DNA of 64,000 bases from Martinezella lusitana (GCF_900094565.1 NZ_FMAF01000009.1:37444-101443), one strand, 5' to 3'. Counted from the first letter of the stretch, positions 44,278-53,436 are shown. Numbers and translations: made by a program. Notes: generated by a model from the sequence alone, not told the origin.

Positions 44278-46049
44278 CTCACTGACGTACTGACAAACAG
44301 AAGCCCGGAGTCGCGGCGGTTAACCGTGCCGCCAAAGACATCCGAATAACCCATATCGAAGTTGACATTGCCGCCGGCGAGCTTGGCGCCGACCGTCCAA
44401 CCGAACATGTCGCCACCTGCGATCTGGTAGCGAGCTTGCCGTGCGATCCGCCCATAATCGAGACCCAGATAGGGGCGGAACTCGCCGAGGATCTTCGCAA
44501 GCTCAGCATTCTCGGAAAAAGGTTGCGTGCGCCAGACGAGATCGTTGCGGACGAAGAAGCCGTTATTGCCGTAAAGCATGGTCTCGCGCGTGCCGCGCAC
44601 AGAGGAATAGCCACCGACCGAGATCTGCTCGGCCCCGAACATATTATCGGGCGAATATTGCCCGGTGACGATCGAGTTGATCTCGAAGCGCTGGCTGGCG
44701 AGCTCGAACGGCCGGGTCATGGTGATCGTGCCGGTGAACTTGGAGAAGCGAGGATCGGCGTCTCCAGCCCCGACATCGCCGGGCGCGACCGCATCAAAGA
44801 GATCGAGCCCCTGGCTATAGGAGAGATCGAAGACCCAAAGCCCGCCCAGCATGCGGCGGGAATGGGAGATGCCGAGATCGCCGACCGTGTACTTGCGGCT
44901 GCCGACCTCTATTCTGTTGCCGAGCAGGAAATTGTTGGTTTCCTTGTAGGTCAAGCCTGTGTTCAGGGTGGTGATCGAATCCTTGTCACGGAAGATCACG
45001 CGATCGGCGCCGATGCCAACCTGTTTGCTGGTACCAGACGTTTTCAGCGGCCCGAAATTGCCGGGAACCGAACTGTCATAGCCATACCAGGAACCATTCA
45101 GCGACAATGTCCAGTAGCCATAGGGCACGCTGACATTGCCGGAATAGCTGTTACTCCTGCCCACGCCATCGTTCCGCCAGGGATAATCCGGGCCGCTATG
45201 CTCGTACGAAAAGTTCCATTGATCGTTGATGCCGAACAGATTGTCATAGCCAACCGTGGCCGAGGACTTGGAATACCCCGTCTGTTCCTGCCCGAGATTG
45301 CTGTTGCCGAAGGAGAGATGCCACCGGTGGTCCGGCTTGTTCTCGACATTGAGGATCGAGGTGCCGTCGGTCTTGCCCGGCAGCATCGCGGTCTTGGCGT
45401 TGTTGGACGAGAGGCGGTTGATCTGGTCGAGACCCTGTTCGATGTCGCGCAGATTGGTGATCTCACCCTTCATGCCGGGAAAGGCCGTTGCCAGCACGCC
45501 GGAACCGGGGGCCGGTTTACCGTTGATGTAGATGTCGGACAGCGTGCCCTCGACGGCGACCAGGCGCAGCGTCTTGGTTTTGGCGATGTCCTGGGCCGGC
45601 ACGTAGACACGCGAGCTCACGAATCCCTTGTCGAGGTAGAGATGCGTCAGGTCGCGCAACAGCCCGTTGATCTCGCCAACGCCGACGCAGCGGTTCGCAT
45701 AAGATGCGGTGACCTTGTCGATAGCGGTGGCCGGGAACTGCTTCACCCCCTCGACCTCGACATGGGTGATGGCGAAGCATGGACCGGCCTTCTGGCCGCC
45801 TGATGTTGCCGGTTGTTGAGCTTCGGCCTGTGTGGGCCTCGGCGTCATTCGGCCCAAGGTCTCCAACCGCTGTTGTTCGGCTTCCTGCGCCTGACGGCGC
45901 GCGAAGTCGTCATTCGGCGATTGCTGCGCGACAGCCCGGGACGAAGCCAGGACTACCGACAGCAATGCGACGGCAAACGGCACAACGAAAGACGACTTCG
46001 AAAAGCCTTGGCCGCTCTGCAGAGGAGACGGCCTTAAAGCCAGTGTCAT
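44271..46049 (-). CDS. TpsB/CdiB outer-membrane transporter (ShlB/FhaC family)
   Basis: The protein is 592 residues. A signal peptide (VVPFAVALLSVVLASSRAVA) is followed by a charged helical segment (RRQAQEAEQQRLETL), a first POTRA domain (CFAITHVEVEGVKQFPATAI), a second one (LRLVAVEGTLSDIYINGKPA) and a 16-strand barrel. The barrel holds the family motif near its end: VGGYSSVRGTRETMLYGNNG, containing the VRGY-like VRG. This protein exports the CdiA partner through its TPS domain. It lies 20 bases after the IalB-like gene and overlaps the lipoprotein gene. Confidence 0.95.
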   Translation of the reverse strand: MTLALRPSPLQSGQGFSKSSFVVPFAVALLSVVLASSRAVAQQSPNDDFARRQAQEAEQQRLETLGRMTPRPTQAEAQQPATSGGQKAGPCFAITHVEVEGVKQFPATAIDKVTASYANRCVGVGEINGLLRDLTHLYLDKGFVSSRVYVPAQDIAKTKTLRLVAVEGTLSDIYINGKPAPGSGVLATAFPGMKGEITNLRDIEQGLDQINRLSSNNAKTAMLPGKTDGTSILNVENKPDHRWHLSFGNSNLGQEQTGYSKSSATVGYDNLFGINDQWNFSYEHSGPDYPWRNDGVGRSNSYSGNVSVPYGYWTLSLNGSWYGYDSSVPGNFGPLKTSGTSKQVGIGADRVIFRDKDSITTLNTGLTYKETNNFLLGNRIEVGSRKYTVGDLGISHSRRMLGGLWVFDLSYSQGLDLFDAVAPGDVGAGDADPRFSKFTGTITMTRPFELASQRFEINSIVTGQYSPDNMFGAEQISVGGYSSVRGTRETMLYGNNGFFVRNDLVWRTQPFSENAELAKILGEFRPYLGLDYGRIARQARYQIAGGDMFGWTVGAKLAGGNVNFDMGYSDVFGGTVNRRDSGLLFVSTSVRW

Positions 46050-46069
46050 AAGCGATTCCCGCCGTCCGC

Positions 46070-46747
46070 TTACTTCGAGGCGGGCTTCTGCAATGCGTCC
46101 AACGCCGCAGACAATCCCTTCAACGAGAATTTGATGTTGACCTTCTGGCCATTCATCATCTGCACGTGACCGGTGCCATCAGTCGCTTTGGCAAGTGCTA
46201 ACACCATCTTGCCGTCCAGCTTCTGTTGCGCCCAACAGCCAGCCTGGTTGCAGTTGCGGTAAGCTAGTTGCACGACCAGTTTGTCACTTGCATCGATACC
46301 GATGCCGGCAGGCAGATACATGTTGAGCGGTACAAGCGTCGTCAGAACCAGCTCGTTTGGAGGCTGCTTCGCTGCCTTCTTGTCTGTTGCGGTGGGAGCC
46401 GGCGCCTTGGCGACCGCCAGCGTCAATATGTTGACGTCCTGGTCGCCCTGCTTGACCGTCGCAATTTGCGCGACTTCGCAGCTCGTCGTTGCCGAGCCGT
46501 CCGCAGCTTTTCCATCAATGCAACGATAATACCAGTCGTCGAATTTCTGAACCCGCGCTTGAGGTGCCGGCTGTTGTTCGCTCGCTGCGGCAGCGGTCCC
46601 TTCAGCGGAACCAGTACTTGAAGGCGTATTGGCAGCCGCGGGTGTAGGCTGTTCTTGCGCGATTGCGGAAAATGCAAACAGCGTCGAGGAGAGGAACACA
46701 ACAGATGTCAAGGTCTTGAAGGAGAGGGACTTATTCGCGGGGGACAT
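46070..46747 (-). CDS. IalB-family protein, first gene of the CDI operon
   Basis: The protein is 225 residues with a signal peptide (TSVVFLSSTLFAFSAIAQ). After a Pro/Ala/Gln-rich linker it has the invasion-associated locus B fold: VQKFDDWYYRCIDGKAADGS, CEVAQIATVKQGDQDVNI, LPAGIGIDASDKLVVQLAYR and CNQAGCWAQQKLDGKMV, including the conserved Cys residues. IalB proteins are periplasmic or outer-membrane associated and their biochemical role is unknown. The gene is placed directly before tpsB with a 20-base gap, an uncommon partner in such loci. Confidence 0.88.
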   Translation of the reverse strand: MSPANKSLSFKTLTSVVFLSSTLFAFSAIAQEQPTPAAANTPSSTGSAEGTAAAASEQQPAPQARVQKFDDWYYRCIDGKAADGSATTSCEVAQIATVKQGDQDVNILTLAVAKAPAPTATDKKAAKQPPNELVLTTLVPLNMYLPAGIGIDASDKLVVQLAYRNCNQAGCWAQQKLDGKMVLALAKATDGTGHVQMMNGQKVNIKFSLKGLSAALDALQKPASK

Positions 46748-46853
46748 ACAAAACTACCCAAAGTCAAAGCCATTCGCTTGAGCAAGGCGCGCCCTGCTCA
46801 ATCGGCATGTCGGTCAAAATTCATGAAGATGCACCTGAAAGCGGTGTAGCCGA

Positions 46854-47168
46854 TCATGGGCCTAATCCGCTCAATAGCATATTCCTAAAAAAGTACAGCG
46901 AAAAGTAGCGTCCACATAGGCTCTTCACACGCTCGTTTTTCGATATGAGTGTAGAATCTGCAACACGAACGTTCAGTAATTGAATAAATTTGAGTGCGTA
47001 ATACACGATGACGCGGCTTCCCCCACACCCGACAAAGGTACGCGACGCGCCACCTGCCTGATTGGTGCGAGCGCGGCGACGCAGCCAGTCATCCAGGTCA
47101 GGCACGTTGGAATTGAACTCTGCCAGCTCGTGATGACCGGCCAGTGGGATGGGTGCGCTGAGAGTCAC
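46854..47168 (-). pseudogene. Truncated second TacT-like toxin
   Basis: The first 58 or so residues (MTLSAPIPLAGHHELAEFNS, VPDLDDWLRRRARTNQAGGA) closely match the toxin at 22146-22643, including the GTG start overlapping the antitoxin stop. After YYALKF the sequence is unrelated and the acetyl-CoA loop is lost. The product cannot be an active acetyltransferase. Confidence 0.85.
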
Positions 47169-47347
47169 GCCTCATCCCACGGCGCTTTGGTCGACATGGT
47201 GCATTTCAAGCGCTCATTGGGCTGCGTGGGCGCATCCAGTCGGGCAAGGTATTCGGCATAGATTTCGGGGCTGACCGTGAATATGGTAGGATTAAGCAGC
47301 GCCTCCTCGCTGCGGCGCCCTGAAGCCTCTAGCATGAAGTCCGTTTA
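47165..47347 (-). pseudogene. Truncated second DUF1778 antitoxin
   Basis: The reverse strand reads TDFMLEASGRRSEEALLNPT, then IFTVSPEIYAEYLARLDAPT and ending MSTKAPWDEA, very close to the C-terminal 60 residues of the antitoxin at 22640-22936. An in-frame TAA comes directly before TDF, and the N-terminal DNA-binding half is missing. Confidence 0.85.
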
Positions 47348-47396
47348 GCGCATCGACATGCAGATTGGCGTCTGGTTTCTCCGCCGGAAGCTAAGC

Positions 47397-48605
47397 TCAA
47401 CTGCGGGGTTGTAGCAGCGCCAGCGCCAGGGTCGATGCGCCAAGCGCAGCAGTTAGAGCCAAGGGTCCAGTGGCGCCATAAGTGTCTACGACATAACCGC
47501 CGACAACGGCGCCGATGGTGATAGCGACTTGGAAGGAAACGACCATCAGACTGCCCGCTGCTTCCAGCGCATCAGTCGCTGCGCGGGATAAGTTGGTTGG
47601 CAGCACCACAGGAGCCATGCCAAAGGCAAAACCCCAAAGCGTGGCGAAGCCGAACGCAACGCCGATGTGGGAACCCCAAAGTACCAATGCGAGCGCCGCA
47701 AATGCCATCAATGCGGACGTGACTGCGAGAGCCATGTGGATATTGGCGTCGGCCATGCGACCGCCTGCGATGTTACCGATGACCGCAGCGATGCCAAATC
47801 CGAGCAACGCCAGAGCAATTGGGCCAGTTGTGAGGAGGGTCACATGTTCGAGGAAGGGGCGGACATAAACCGAGCCGGCAAAATGCCCTGTCATCAGCAT
47901 GAGAATAGCAAGCATACCGAGCTGAACCCCACGACGCCGAGTTAGCCTGAAGACATCGGCAAGACTGTTGCTTGTCGTTGCAGGCAAAGTCGGCAGGCTG
48001 AGTAGCTGCAGCAGCATGGCAATCGCGGCCAGTCCTGCAGTAATCGCCATTGCACTGCGCCAGCCCAACCAGTCACTGATCAACGCCCCCATCGACGGTG
48101 CAGCGATGGTAGCGAGTGAGACGCCGAGGGTGACGATAGCCATGCCCCGACCTGTTGCATTGGCGCCCACCAGTCTCGCGACGACTGCAACTGAAAGTGC
48201 CCAGAAAGAGCTGATAGCGATACCCAGCCCCGCTCTGGCCAATAATAGTATCCAGAAATCGGTCGCCACCGTCGCCAGGATATTGGAGCCGATTGCCAGG
48301 CCGCTGAGACCAACCAGCACTGTCTTGCGGTTCAATCTGCCGATAAGAACATTGCTCAACAAGGCCGTCACGGCGCCTACGGAGGCCGTCGCGGTGACGA
48401 CCTGCCCGGCGGTTCCCTCGCTGATGCCGAGATCGCGCGCCATCGGTGTCAACAGGCCTGCCGGCAAAAATTCGGCTGACACCAGCGCAAAGCTGGTCGC
48501 TGCCAGCGAAAGAACCGCGAACCAGGTATTCGCGCTCCATGCGACCGGCGCGATAGCATCAACGTCTTCCGCTGCGCCATCAAGCTGTATTGTTGTATCC
48601 GTCAT
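47397..48605 (-). CDS. MFS transporter, sugar-efflux/DHA1 type
   Basis: The start at ATG 48605 follows GGAG with good spacing. The protein is 402 residues with 12 predicted spans. The opening FALVSAEFLPAGLLTPMARD and GQVVTATASVGAVTALLSNV are typical of DHA1-like exporters (AraJ/YdhP group). Its substrate is probably a drug or sugar moving outward; it cannot be fixed from sequence. It lies 58 bases after the AraC gene on the same strand. Confidence 0.9.
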   Translation of the reverse strand: MTDTTIQLDGAAEDVDAIAPVAWSANTWFAVLSLAATSFALVSAEFLPAGLLTPMARDLGISEGTAGQVVTATASVGAVTALLSNVLIGRLNRKTVLVGLSGLAIGSNILATVATDFWILLLARAGLGIAISSFWALSVAVVARLVGANATGRGMAIVTLGVSLATIAAPSMGALISDWLGWRSAMAITAGLAAIAMLLQLLSLPTLPATTSNSLADVFRLTRRRGVQLGMLAILMLMTGHFAGSVYVRPFLEHVTLLTTGPIALALLGFGIAAVIGNIAGGRMADANIHMALAVTSALMAFAALALVLWGSHIGVAFGFATLWGFAFGMAPVVLPTNLSRAATDALEAAGSLMVVSFQVAITIGAVVGGYVVDTYGATGPLALTAALGASTLALALLQPRS

Positions 48606-48663
48606 TGAAGATCTCCAAGGTTTGGATACCTTCATAGACCAATCCGTTCGGATGAAATGTATC

Positions 48664-49653
48664 TTAGAATCCGAAATTAATGTCTATTCGTCCGGAATTT
48701 GTGCGACGCACAACACCCGGCGAGACGTTCGTGATGCGCTTGAACGCGCGAGCGAAGGATGCTTCGGATTCATAACCCAAACGGGCTGCGACCTCGGCAA
48801 CCGACATACCATTTTGGCCCAACAACTCACCGGCAAGCTGCATGCGAAGACGCGCGAGATAACGTGCCGGTCCTTCCCCCAATATAGCGCTGAAGCGCTC
48901 GGCGAAAATCGAGCGTGATTGACCTGCCAAGCCGGCGAGGCTTTCGAGGGTCCAGTTATGGCCAGGGTCTCGGTGCATGGCCGCGAGGACGCGGCCGATA
49001 TGAGGGTCGCGGATGGCGGCAAGCCAGCCCGTGGTCGAGGCACCAGTGCAATGGACCCAACAGCGGATGAGCCGGGCGGTCAGCAGGTCGGCCATTCGTG
49101 ACAAGATGGTGGCACTGCCCATTTGTGGCTGCGCCGCCTCCGCCGTCATAGCCGCTAGCAAGGGTCCCACAATTGGGTCATTGCCGGCCACGTCGCAGCC
49201 CTTGATGATCGCTGGCATCAGCGTGATCAGAGGGTTTAGCGCACAGGCTCCCAGGGCCATGGAGCCGCAGAAAAGAGTGCTTGCCGCGCCAGTTCCTTCT
49301 CTCACCACTTCGCACACGTTGCTCCCCAGATTGGTCACCTGGCAACCATCGAGCGAGTCCCCGACAACATCCGGCGCACTGGCAAGCCGATGAGCGGTGC
49401 CTTGCGGAAGCAGCACCAGATCGCCCTCGCGCAACTCTTGCCAACCCTCTGCTTCGGTATGGATCCAACATGGACCTTGGCTGACAAAGTGAAAGCGAAG
49501 AAACGCTTGTTGCGGAAAAGCGATGTTCCACGGATGTCGCAGCTCGCAGCGACCATAGCTGACTCCGCTTAGGCGAAAGTCTTGCAAAACTTCGCTCAGC
49601 GCATCCATCGGAATGTGTGAATGTGAAGATGCTTCGGATGAATTGGTAGGCAT
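48664..49653 (-). CDS. AraC-family transcriptional regulator
   Basis: From ATG 49653 the protein is 329 residues; the ribosome-binding site is weak. A cupin-like sensor domain (HWxx-type, FLRFHFVSQGPCWIHTEAEG, WQELREGDLVLLPQGTAHRL) is followed by the double helix-turn-helix at about 230-325 (WTLESLAGLAGQSRSIFAER, GMSVAEVAARLGYESEASFA, RAFKRITNVSPG). This architecture is the AraC_binding_2/cupin_6 type often found beside MFS exporters. It probably controls the downstream transporter. Confidence 0.92.
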   Translation of the reverse strand: MPTNSSEASSHSHIPMDALSEVLQDFRLSGVSYGRCELRHPWNIAFPQQAFLRFHFVSQGPCWIHTEAEGWQELREGDLVLLPQGTAHRLASAPDVVGDSLDGCQVTNLGSNVCEVVREGTGAASTLFCGSMALGACALNPLITLMPAIIKGCDVAGNDPIVGPLLAAMTAEAAQPQMGSATILSRMADLLTARLIRCWVHCTGASTTGWLAAIRDPHIGRVLAAMHRDPGHNWTLESLAGLAGQSRSIFAERFSAILGEGPARYLARLRMQLAGELLGQNGMSVAEVAARLGYESEASFARAFKRITNVSPGVVRRTNSGRIDINFGF

Positions 49654-50090
49654 TTTACCAATATATACGCCGAACGTCCGACAGGCAAGAGAGACAATCA
49701 CTTGGCACCACCGCCTTGCTGTTGAACTCCATATGAAACTCTTCCGATTCGTCGTTTATCTGGCGCCGAGATGAGAACCGCACCGCTCGATTGTTCTCAG
49801 GCGAGCGTACCGTTGCAGGCGCACGCACCGGTAGGGCCGGAAGCAATCCAAGCGGGAGAGAGACGCCTCCGGCAACGACAATTGGGATCCGGCCGAAGAA
49901 GACGGCCGGGTGCGTCCCGTACACATGTGCACTGCAACAACGATTGCCACTTGCAATGTTTATAAAAATGTCTATCACTAAACATATTGCTAAACATGAA
50001 GATTGGGGACCTCATGTAGGCATTCTCTGAAAGTGGTGAGCTTGCACGTCGGCAGGGAACCCGGCCGGCCTTTAGTTCTGGGAGGAACTT
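49654..50090. other. Divergent promoter region of AraC gene and ABC/Dha operon
   Basis: This 437-base region separates the AraC gene from the ABC/Dha operon. Only short frames occur. Its right part is AT-rich and carries the TAAACAT repeats listed separately. GGGAGGA lies just before the binding-protein start. Confidence 0.5.
49956..49997. promoter_or_regulatory. Candidate operator with three TAAACAT motifs
   Basis: ATGTTTA at 49956-49962 is an inverted copy of TAAACAT at 49979-49985 and 49991-49997; the two direct copies sit in CTAAACAT, 12 bases apart. The cluster is about 95 bases upstream of the binding-protein start, where a regulator of the operon could act. Confidence 0.4.
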
Positions 50091-51416
50091 ATGCAAAGGA
50101 AATCGAAAGCTCTTATCGGGTTGGCCTCGGCATTCATCATGTCGTCAGCGCTGCCCAATCTCGCAAAAGCCGACCAACTGACACTCTGCTGGGCTGCTTG
50201 GGACCCGGCGAACGCGCTTGTCGAACTCTCAAAAGATTTCACTGCCAAGACCGGCACCGAAATGAAATTCGAGTTCGTGCCCTGGACGAGTTACGCGGAC
50301 CGCTTCCTCAACGAATTGAACTCCCACGGAAAACTCTGCGACCTGATCATCGGTGACAGCCAGTGGATCGGCGGATCGGCGGAAAACGGTCACTACGTCA
50401 AGCTCAACGACTTCTTCGACAAGGAAGGCATCAAGATGGATGACTTCGTGCCGGCGACGGTGGTGGGCTACTCAGAATGGCCGAAGAATACGCCGAACTA
50501 CTGGGCGCTGCCTGCCATGGGCGACGTGGTCGGCTGGACCTACCGCAAGGACTGGTTCGAGCGGCCGGAACTGAAGAAGGAATTCAAGGAAAAGTATGGC
50601 TGGGATCTCTCGGCGCCGAAGACCTACGACGAGCTGAAGCAGATTGCCGAATTTTTCCAGAAGCGTCAAATCGACGGCAAAACCGTCTATGGGGCGTCGA
50701 TCTACACCGAACGCGGCTCTGAGGGCATCACCATGGGCGTGACGAACGTGCTGTACGACTGGGGTTTCCAGTACGACAACCCGGACAAGCCCTATCAAAT
50801 GCAAGGCTTCGTCAATTCGCCCGATGCGGTAAAAGGTCTGGAATTCTACAAGGCACTCTACGATTGCTGCACCCCGCCCGGTAGCTCCAACGTCTACATG
50901 GTCGAGTCCGCCGATGCCTTCAAATCCGGCCAAGTCGCGATGCAGATGAACTTCGCCTTTACCTGGCCAGGCCTCTACAAGGACGAGAAGGTCGGCGGCG
51001 ACAAGATCGGCTTCTTCCCCAATCCTGCCGAAAAGAAGCATTTCGCTCAGCTTGGCGGACAGGGCATCTCCGTCGTCTCCTATTCCGACAAGAGGGACGC
51101 CGCTCTGCAGTACATCAAGTGGTTCGCCCAGCCTGAAGTCCAGGCTAAATGGTGGAAACTTGGCGGCTACTCCTGCCTGAAATCGGTCGTGAACGCGCCG
51201 GACTTTGCCTCCAGCCAGCCCTATGCCCAGGCGTTCCTGGACTCGATGGCGATCGTCAAGGATTTCTGGGCCGAGCCGAGCTATGCAACCCTCCTCCAGG
51301 ATATGCAGAAGCGCGTGCACAACTATGTCGTGGCCGGCAACGGCACCGCTCAGGAAGCGCTCGATGGGCTGGTGAAGGACTGGTCGGAAGTCTTCAAGGA
51401 CGACGGCAAGATCTAG
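50091..51416 (+). CDS. ABC importer solute-binding protein
   Basis: The protein is 441 residues with a signal peptide (IGLASAFIMSSALPNLAKA). It belongs to the extracellular solute-binding family 1: LCDLIIGDSQWIGGSAENGH, WALPAMGDVVGWTYRKDWFE, SGQVAMQMNFAFTWPG and the C-terminal YSDKRDAALQYIKWFAQPE. The start follows GGGAGGA. It is first in a 13-gene plus-strand operon. The overall gene set recalls the rhizobial glycerol importer GlpSTPQV, which suggests a small polyol or ketose, but sequence alone does not name the ligand. Confidence 0.93.
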   Translation: MQRKSKALIGLASAFIMSSALPNLAKADQLTLCWAAWDPANALVELSKDFTAKTGTEMKFEFVPWTSYADRFLNELNSHGKLCDLIIGDSQWIGGSAENGHYVKLNDFFDKEGIKMDDFVPATVVGYSEWPKNTPNYWALPAMGDVVGWTYRKDWFERPELKKEFKEKYGWDLSAPKTYDELKQIAEFFQKRQIDGKTVYGASIYTERGSEGITMGVTNVLYDWGFQYDNPDKPYQMQGFVNSPDAVKGLEFYKALYDCCTPPGSSNVYMVESADAFKSGQVAMQMNFAFTWPGLYKDEKVGGDKIGFFPNPAEKKHFAQLGGQGISVVSYSDKRDAALQYIKWFAQPEVQAKWWKLGGYSCLKSVVNAPDFASSQPYAQAFLDSMAIVKDFWAEPSYATLLQDMQKRVHNYVVAGNGTAQEALDGLVKDWSEVFKDDGKI

Positions 51417-51517
51417 TGTTCAAGTTGACGCGGAACATCCTTGCCAGAACGGCGGCCCGGATCGCCAAGACTGCCGGGCCGCCTGATGTCTCACATACGC
51501 AAACACCAGGTGACATC

Positions 51518-52486
51518 TTGAACATTTCCTCTTCATCCGTGGTCGAGAATGCAGCTGACGCGACCGCAAGGGCGACGCCGACTTCGGTCGCTCACCGCGT
51601 CCGTGGCCTGTCCGACCGAGCGATCGCCTGGGTGTTCATCGCCCCCACCATTATCCTTCTTCTCGCCATCAACATCTTCCCGCTCATCTGGGCCATCTAT
51701 CTCTCGTTTACGAACTATCGCGCCAATCGTCCGAATGCGCCGGTCCTGAACGTCGGATTGAACAATTACGAGCGTGTCCTGACCGACCCCGACATCTGGC
51801 AGGCGATGCAGACGACAGCGCACTTCGTCTTCTGGACGATCCTGCTGCAGACGGTGATTGGCTTCACGCTCGCCTATCTCATCGACCGCAAGTTTCGCGG
51901 CCACGCGTTCTGGACAACGCTGATCCTGATCCCGATGATGCTGTCTCCGGCCGTCGTCGGCAACTTCTGGCGCTTCCTCTACGAGCCACAGATCGGCCTC
52001 TTCGCCTACGCCGTCTCTCTCCTCACCGGCATCCCGACAGCCAACATCCAGATGCTCGGCAGCGTCTCGCTGGCACCCTGGGCGATCATCATCGTCGATA
52101 CCTGGATGTGGACCCCCTACGTGATGCTGATATGCCTTGCAGGTCTGCGCTCAATTCCGGACTACATTTACGAGGCTGCCGAGGTCGATCGCGCCTCCGC
52201 ATGGCGTCAGTTCTGGTCGATCACCGTGCCAATGGCCCTTCCCTTCATCATGCTCGCCGTGCTTTTCCGCGGCATCGAAAACTTCAAGATGTTTGACATG
52301 GTCACGCTGTTGACCGGCGGTGGCCCGGGTTCAACCACCGAAGTCGCCTCCATCACGCTGAAGCGTGCTGCCTTCGAGAGCTGGGCAACAGGTCGGGCCT
52401 CTGCCTTCGCCATTGTCCTCTTCGTGGCCGTGTTCGGCCTCGCCAACATCTACGTCAAAGCACTCAACAGGGTGAAGCAACGATGA
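51518..52486 (+). CDS. ABC importer permease (first)
   Basis: I place the start at TTG 51518 (AGG upstream, 322 residues). A GTG at 51416 overlaps the stop of the binding protein and would add 34 poorly conserved residues. Six spans follow, beginning WVFIAPTIILLLAINIFPLI. The EAA loop that contacts the ATPase is SIPDYIYEAAEVDRASAWRQ. This is the MalF/UgpA-like partner of the second permease. Confidence 0.9.
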   Translation: MNISSSSVVENAADATARATPTSVAHRVRGLSDRAIAWVFIAPTIILLLAINIFPLIWAIYLSFTNYRANRPNAPVLNVGLNNYERVLTDPDIWQAMQTTAHFVFWTILLQTVIGFTLAYLIDRKFRGHAFWTTLILIPMMLSPAVVGNFWRFLYEPQIGLFAYAVSLLTGIPTANIQMLGSVSLAPWAIIIVDTWMWTPYVMLICLAGLRSIPDYIYEAAEVDRASAWRQFWSITVPMALPFIMLAVLFRGIENFKMFDMVTLLTGGGPGSTTEVASITLKRAAFESWATGRASAFAIVLFVAVFGLANIYVKALNRVKQR

Positions 52487-53436
52487 GCTCCGTTACCTCA
52501 GCCCATTCGGTCGTAGAACCGAGCCCAACCAGCAAACGCATCGCCGGCGTTATCGTGATCCTTTACGCCTTGATTACCCTGATCCCGCTCGTCTGGATTT
52601 TCCTGACCAGCATCAAGTCGCCGCCGGATTCCATCAGCTACCCTCCCAAGATCGTTTTTACGCCGACGCTGGAAGGCTATTGCAACCTTCTGACGACCAG
52701 GACGCGGCAGACGCCGGAATACATCGCCTCCCTACCCGTGCCGACCGGTACATGCGACGAGGTGACACGCAAGCGAAACATGGTGATCGCCGGCCCCTCG
52801 AACTTCCTGCCGCGTTTCGTCAACTCGCTGGTGATTGCCTTCGGCTCGACGTTCCTGGCGGTCTTTCTGGGAACGCTCGCCGCCTACGGCTTCTCCCGCT
52901 TTAGAGTGCCGCTTGCCGACGACTTGCTATTCTTCATCCTGTCGACGCGAATGATGCCGCCCATCGCCGTCGCCATCCCGATCTATCTCATGTACCGCGA
53001 GCTTGGCCTTTCAGATACGGCGCTGGGCATGATCCTGCTCTACACGGCTGTCAACGTCTCGCTTGCAGTCTGGTTGCTCAAGGGCTTCATCGACGAGATC
53101 CCGAGGGAATACGAGGAAGCCGCAATGATCGACGGCTATACCCGGCTGCAGGCCTTCTGGAAGGTTGTCCTGCCGCAGGCGACCACGGGTATCGCCGCCA
53201 CCGCGATCTTCTGCCTGATTTTCGCCTGGAACGAGTATGCCTTTGCTGCCCTGCTGACATCGGGCGAAGCTCAGACGGCGCCACCCTTCATTCCGACCAT
53301 CATCGGCGAGGGCGGTCAGGACTGGCCGGCAGTCGCGGCGGGAACGACGATCTTTCTCATTCCGATCCTCGTCTTCACTATTCTCCTGCGCAAGCAGCTC
53401 TTGCGTGGCATTACCTTCGGAGCGGTCCGCAAATGA
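52483..53436 (+). CDS. ABC importer permease (second), with periplasmic insert
   Basis: The protein is 317 residues and its start overlaps the first permease by 4 bases. The EAA loop is EIPREYEEAAMIDGYTRLQA. Compared with usual MalG-type permeases there is an insert of about 45 residues after the first span (LTTRTRQTPEYIASLPVPTG to RKRNMV), with a lone Cys and a second Cys further upstream. The insert should face the periplasm and could contact the binding protein or ligand. Confidence 0.9.
   Translation: MSSVTSAHSVVEPSPTSKRIAGVIVILYALITLIPLVWIFLTSIKSPPDSISYPPKIVFTPTLEGYCNLLTTRTRQTPEYIASLPVPTGTCDEVTRKRNMVIAGPSNFLPRFVNSLVIAFGSTFLAVFLGTLAAYGFSRFRVPLADDLLFFILSTRMMPPIAVAIPIYLMYRELGLSDTALGMILLYTAVNVSLAVWLLKGFIDEIPREYEEAAMIDGYTRLQAFWKVVLPQATTGIAATAIFCLIFAWNEYAFAALLTSGEAQTAPPFIPTIIGEGGQDWPAVAAGTTIFLIPILVFTILLRKQLLRGITFGAVRK

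Noticed and set aside
44436..45803. A 455-codon plus-strand frame opposite the tpsB gene
   Set aside because: The minus-strand frame has a signal peptide, POTRA domains and barrel motifs; the plus frame shows no recognisable protein.
50472..51320. A 282-codon minus-strand frame opposite the solute-binding protein gene
   Set aside because: It has no recognisable domain. The plus frame has a signal peptide and binding-protein motifs.
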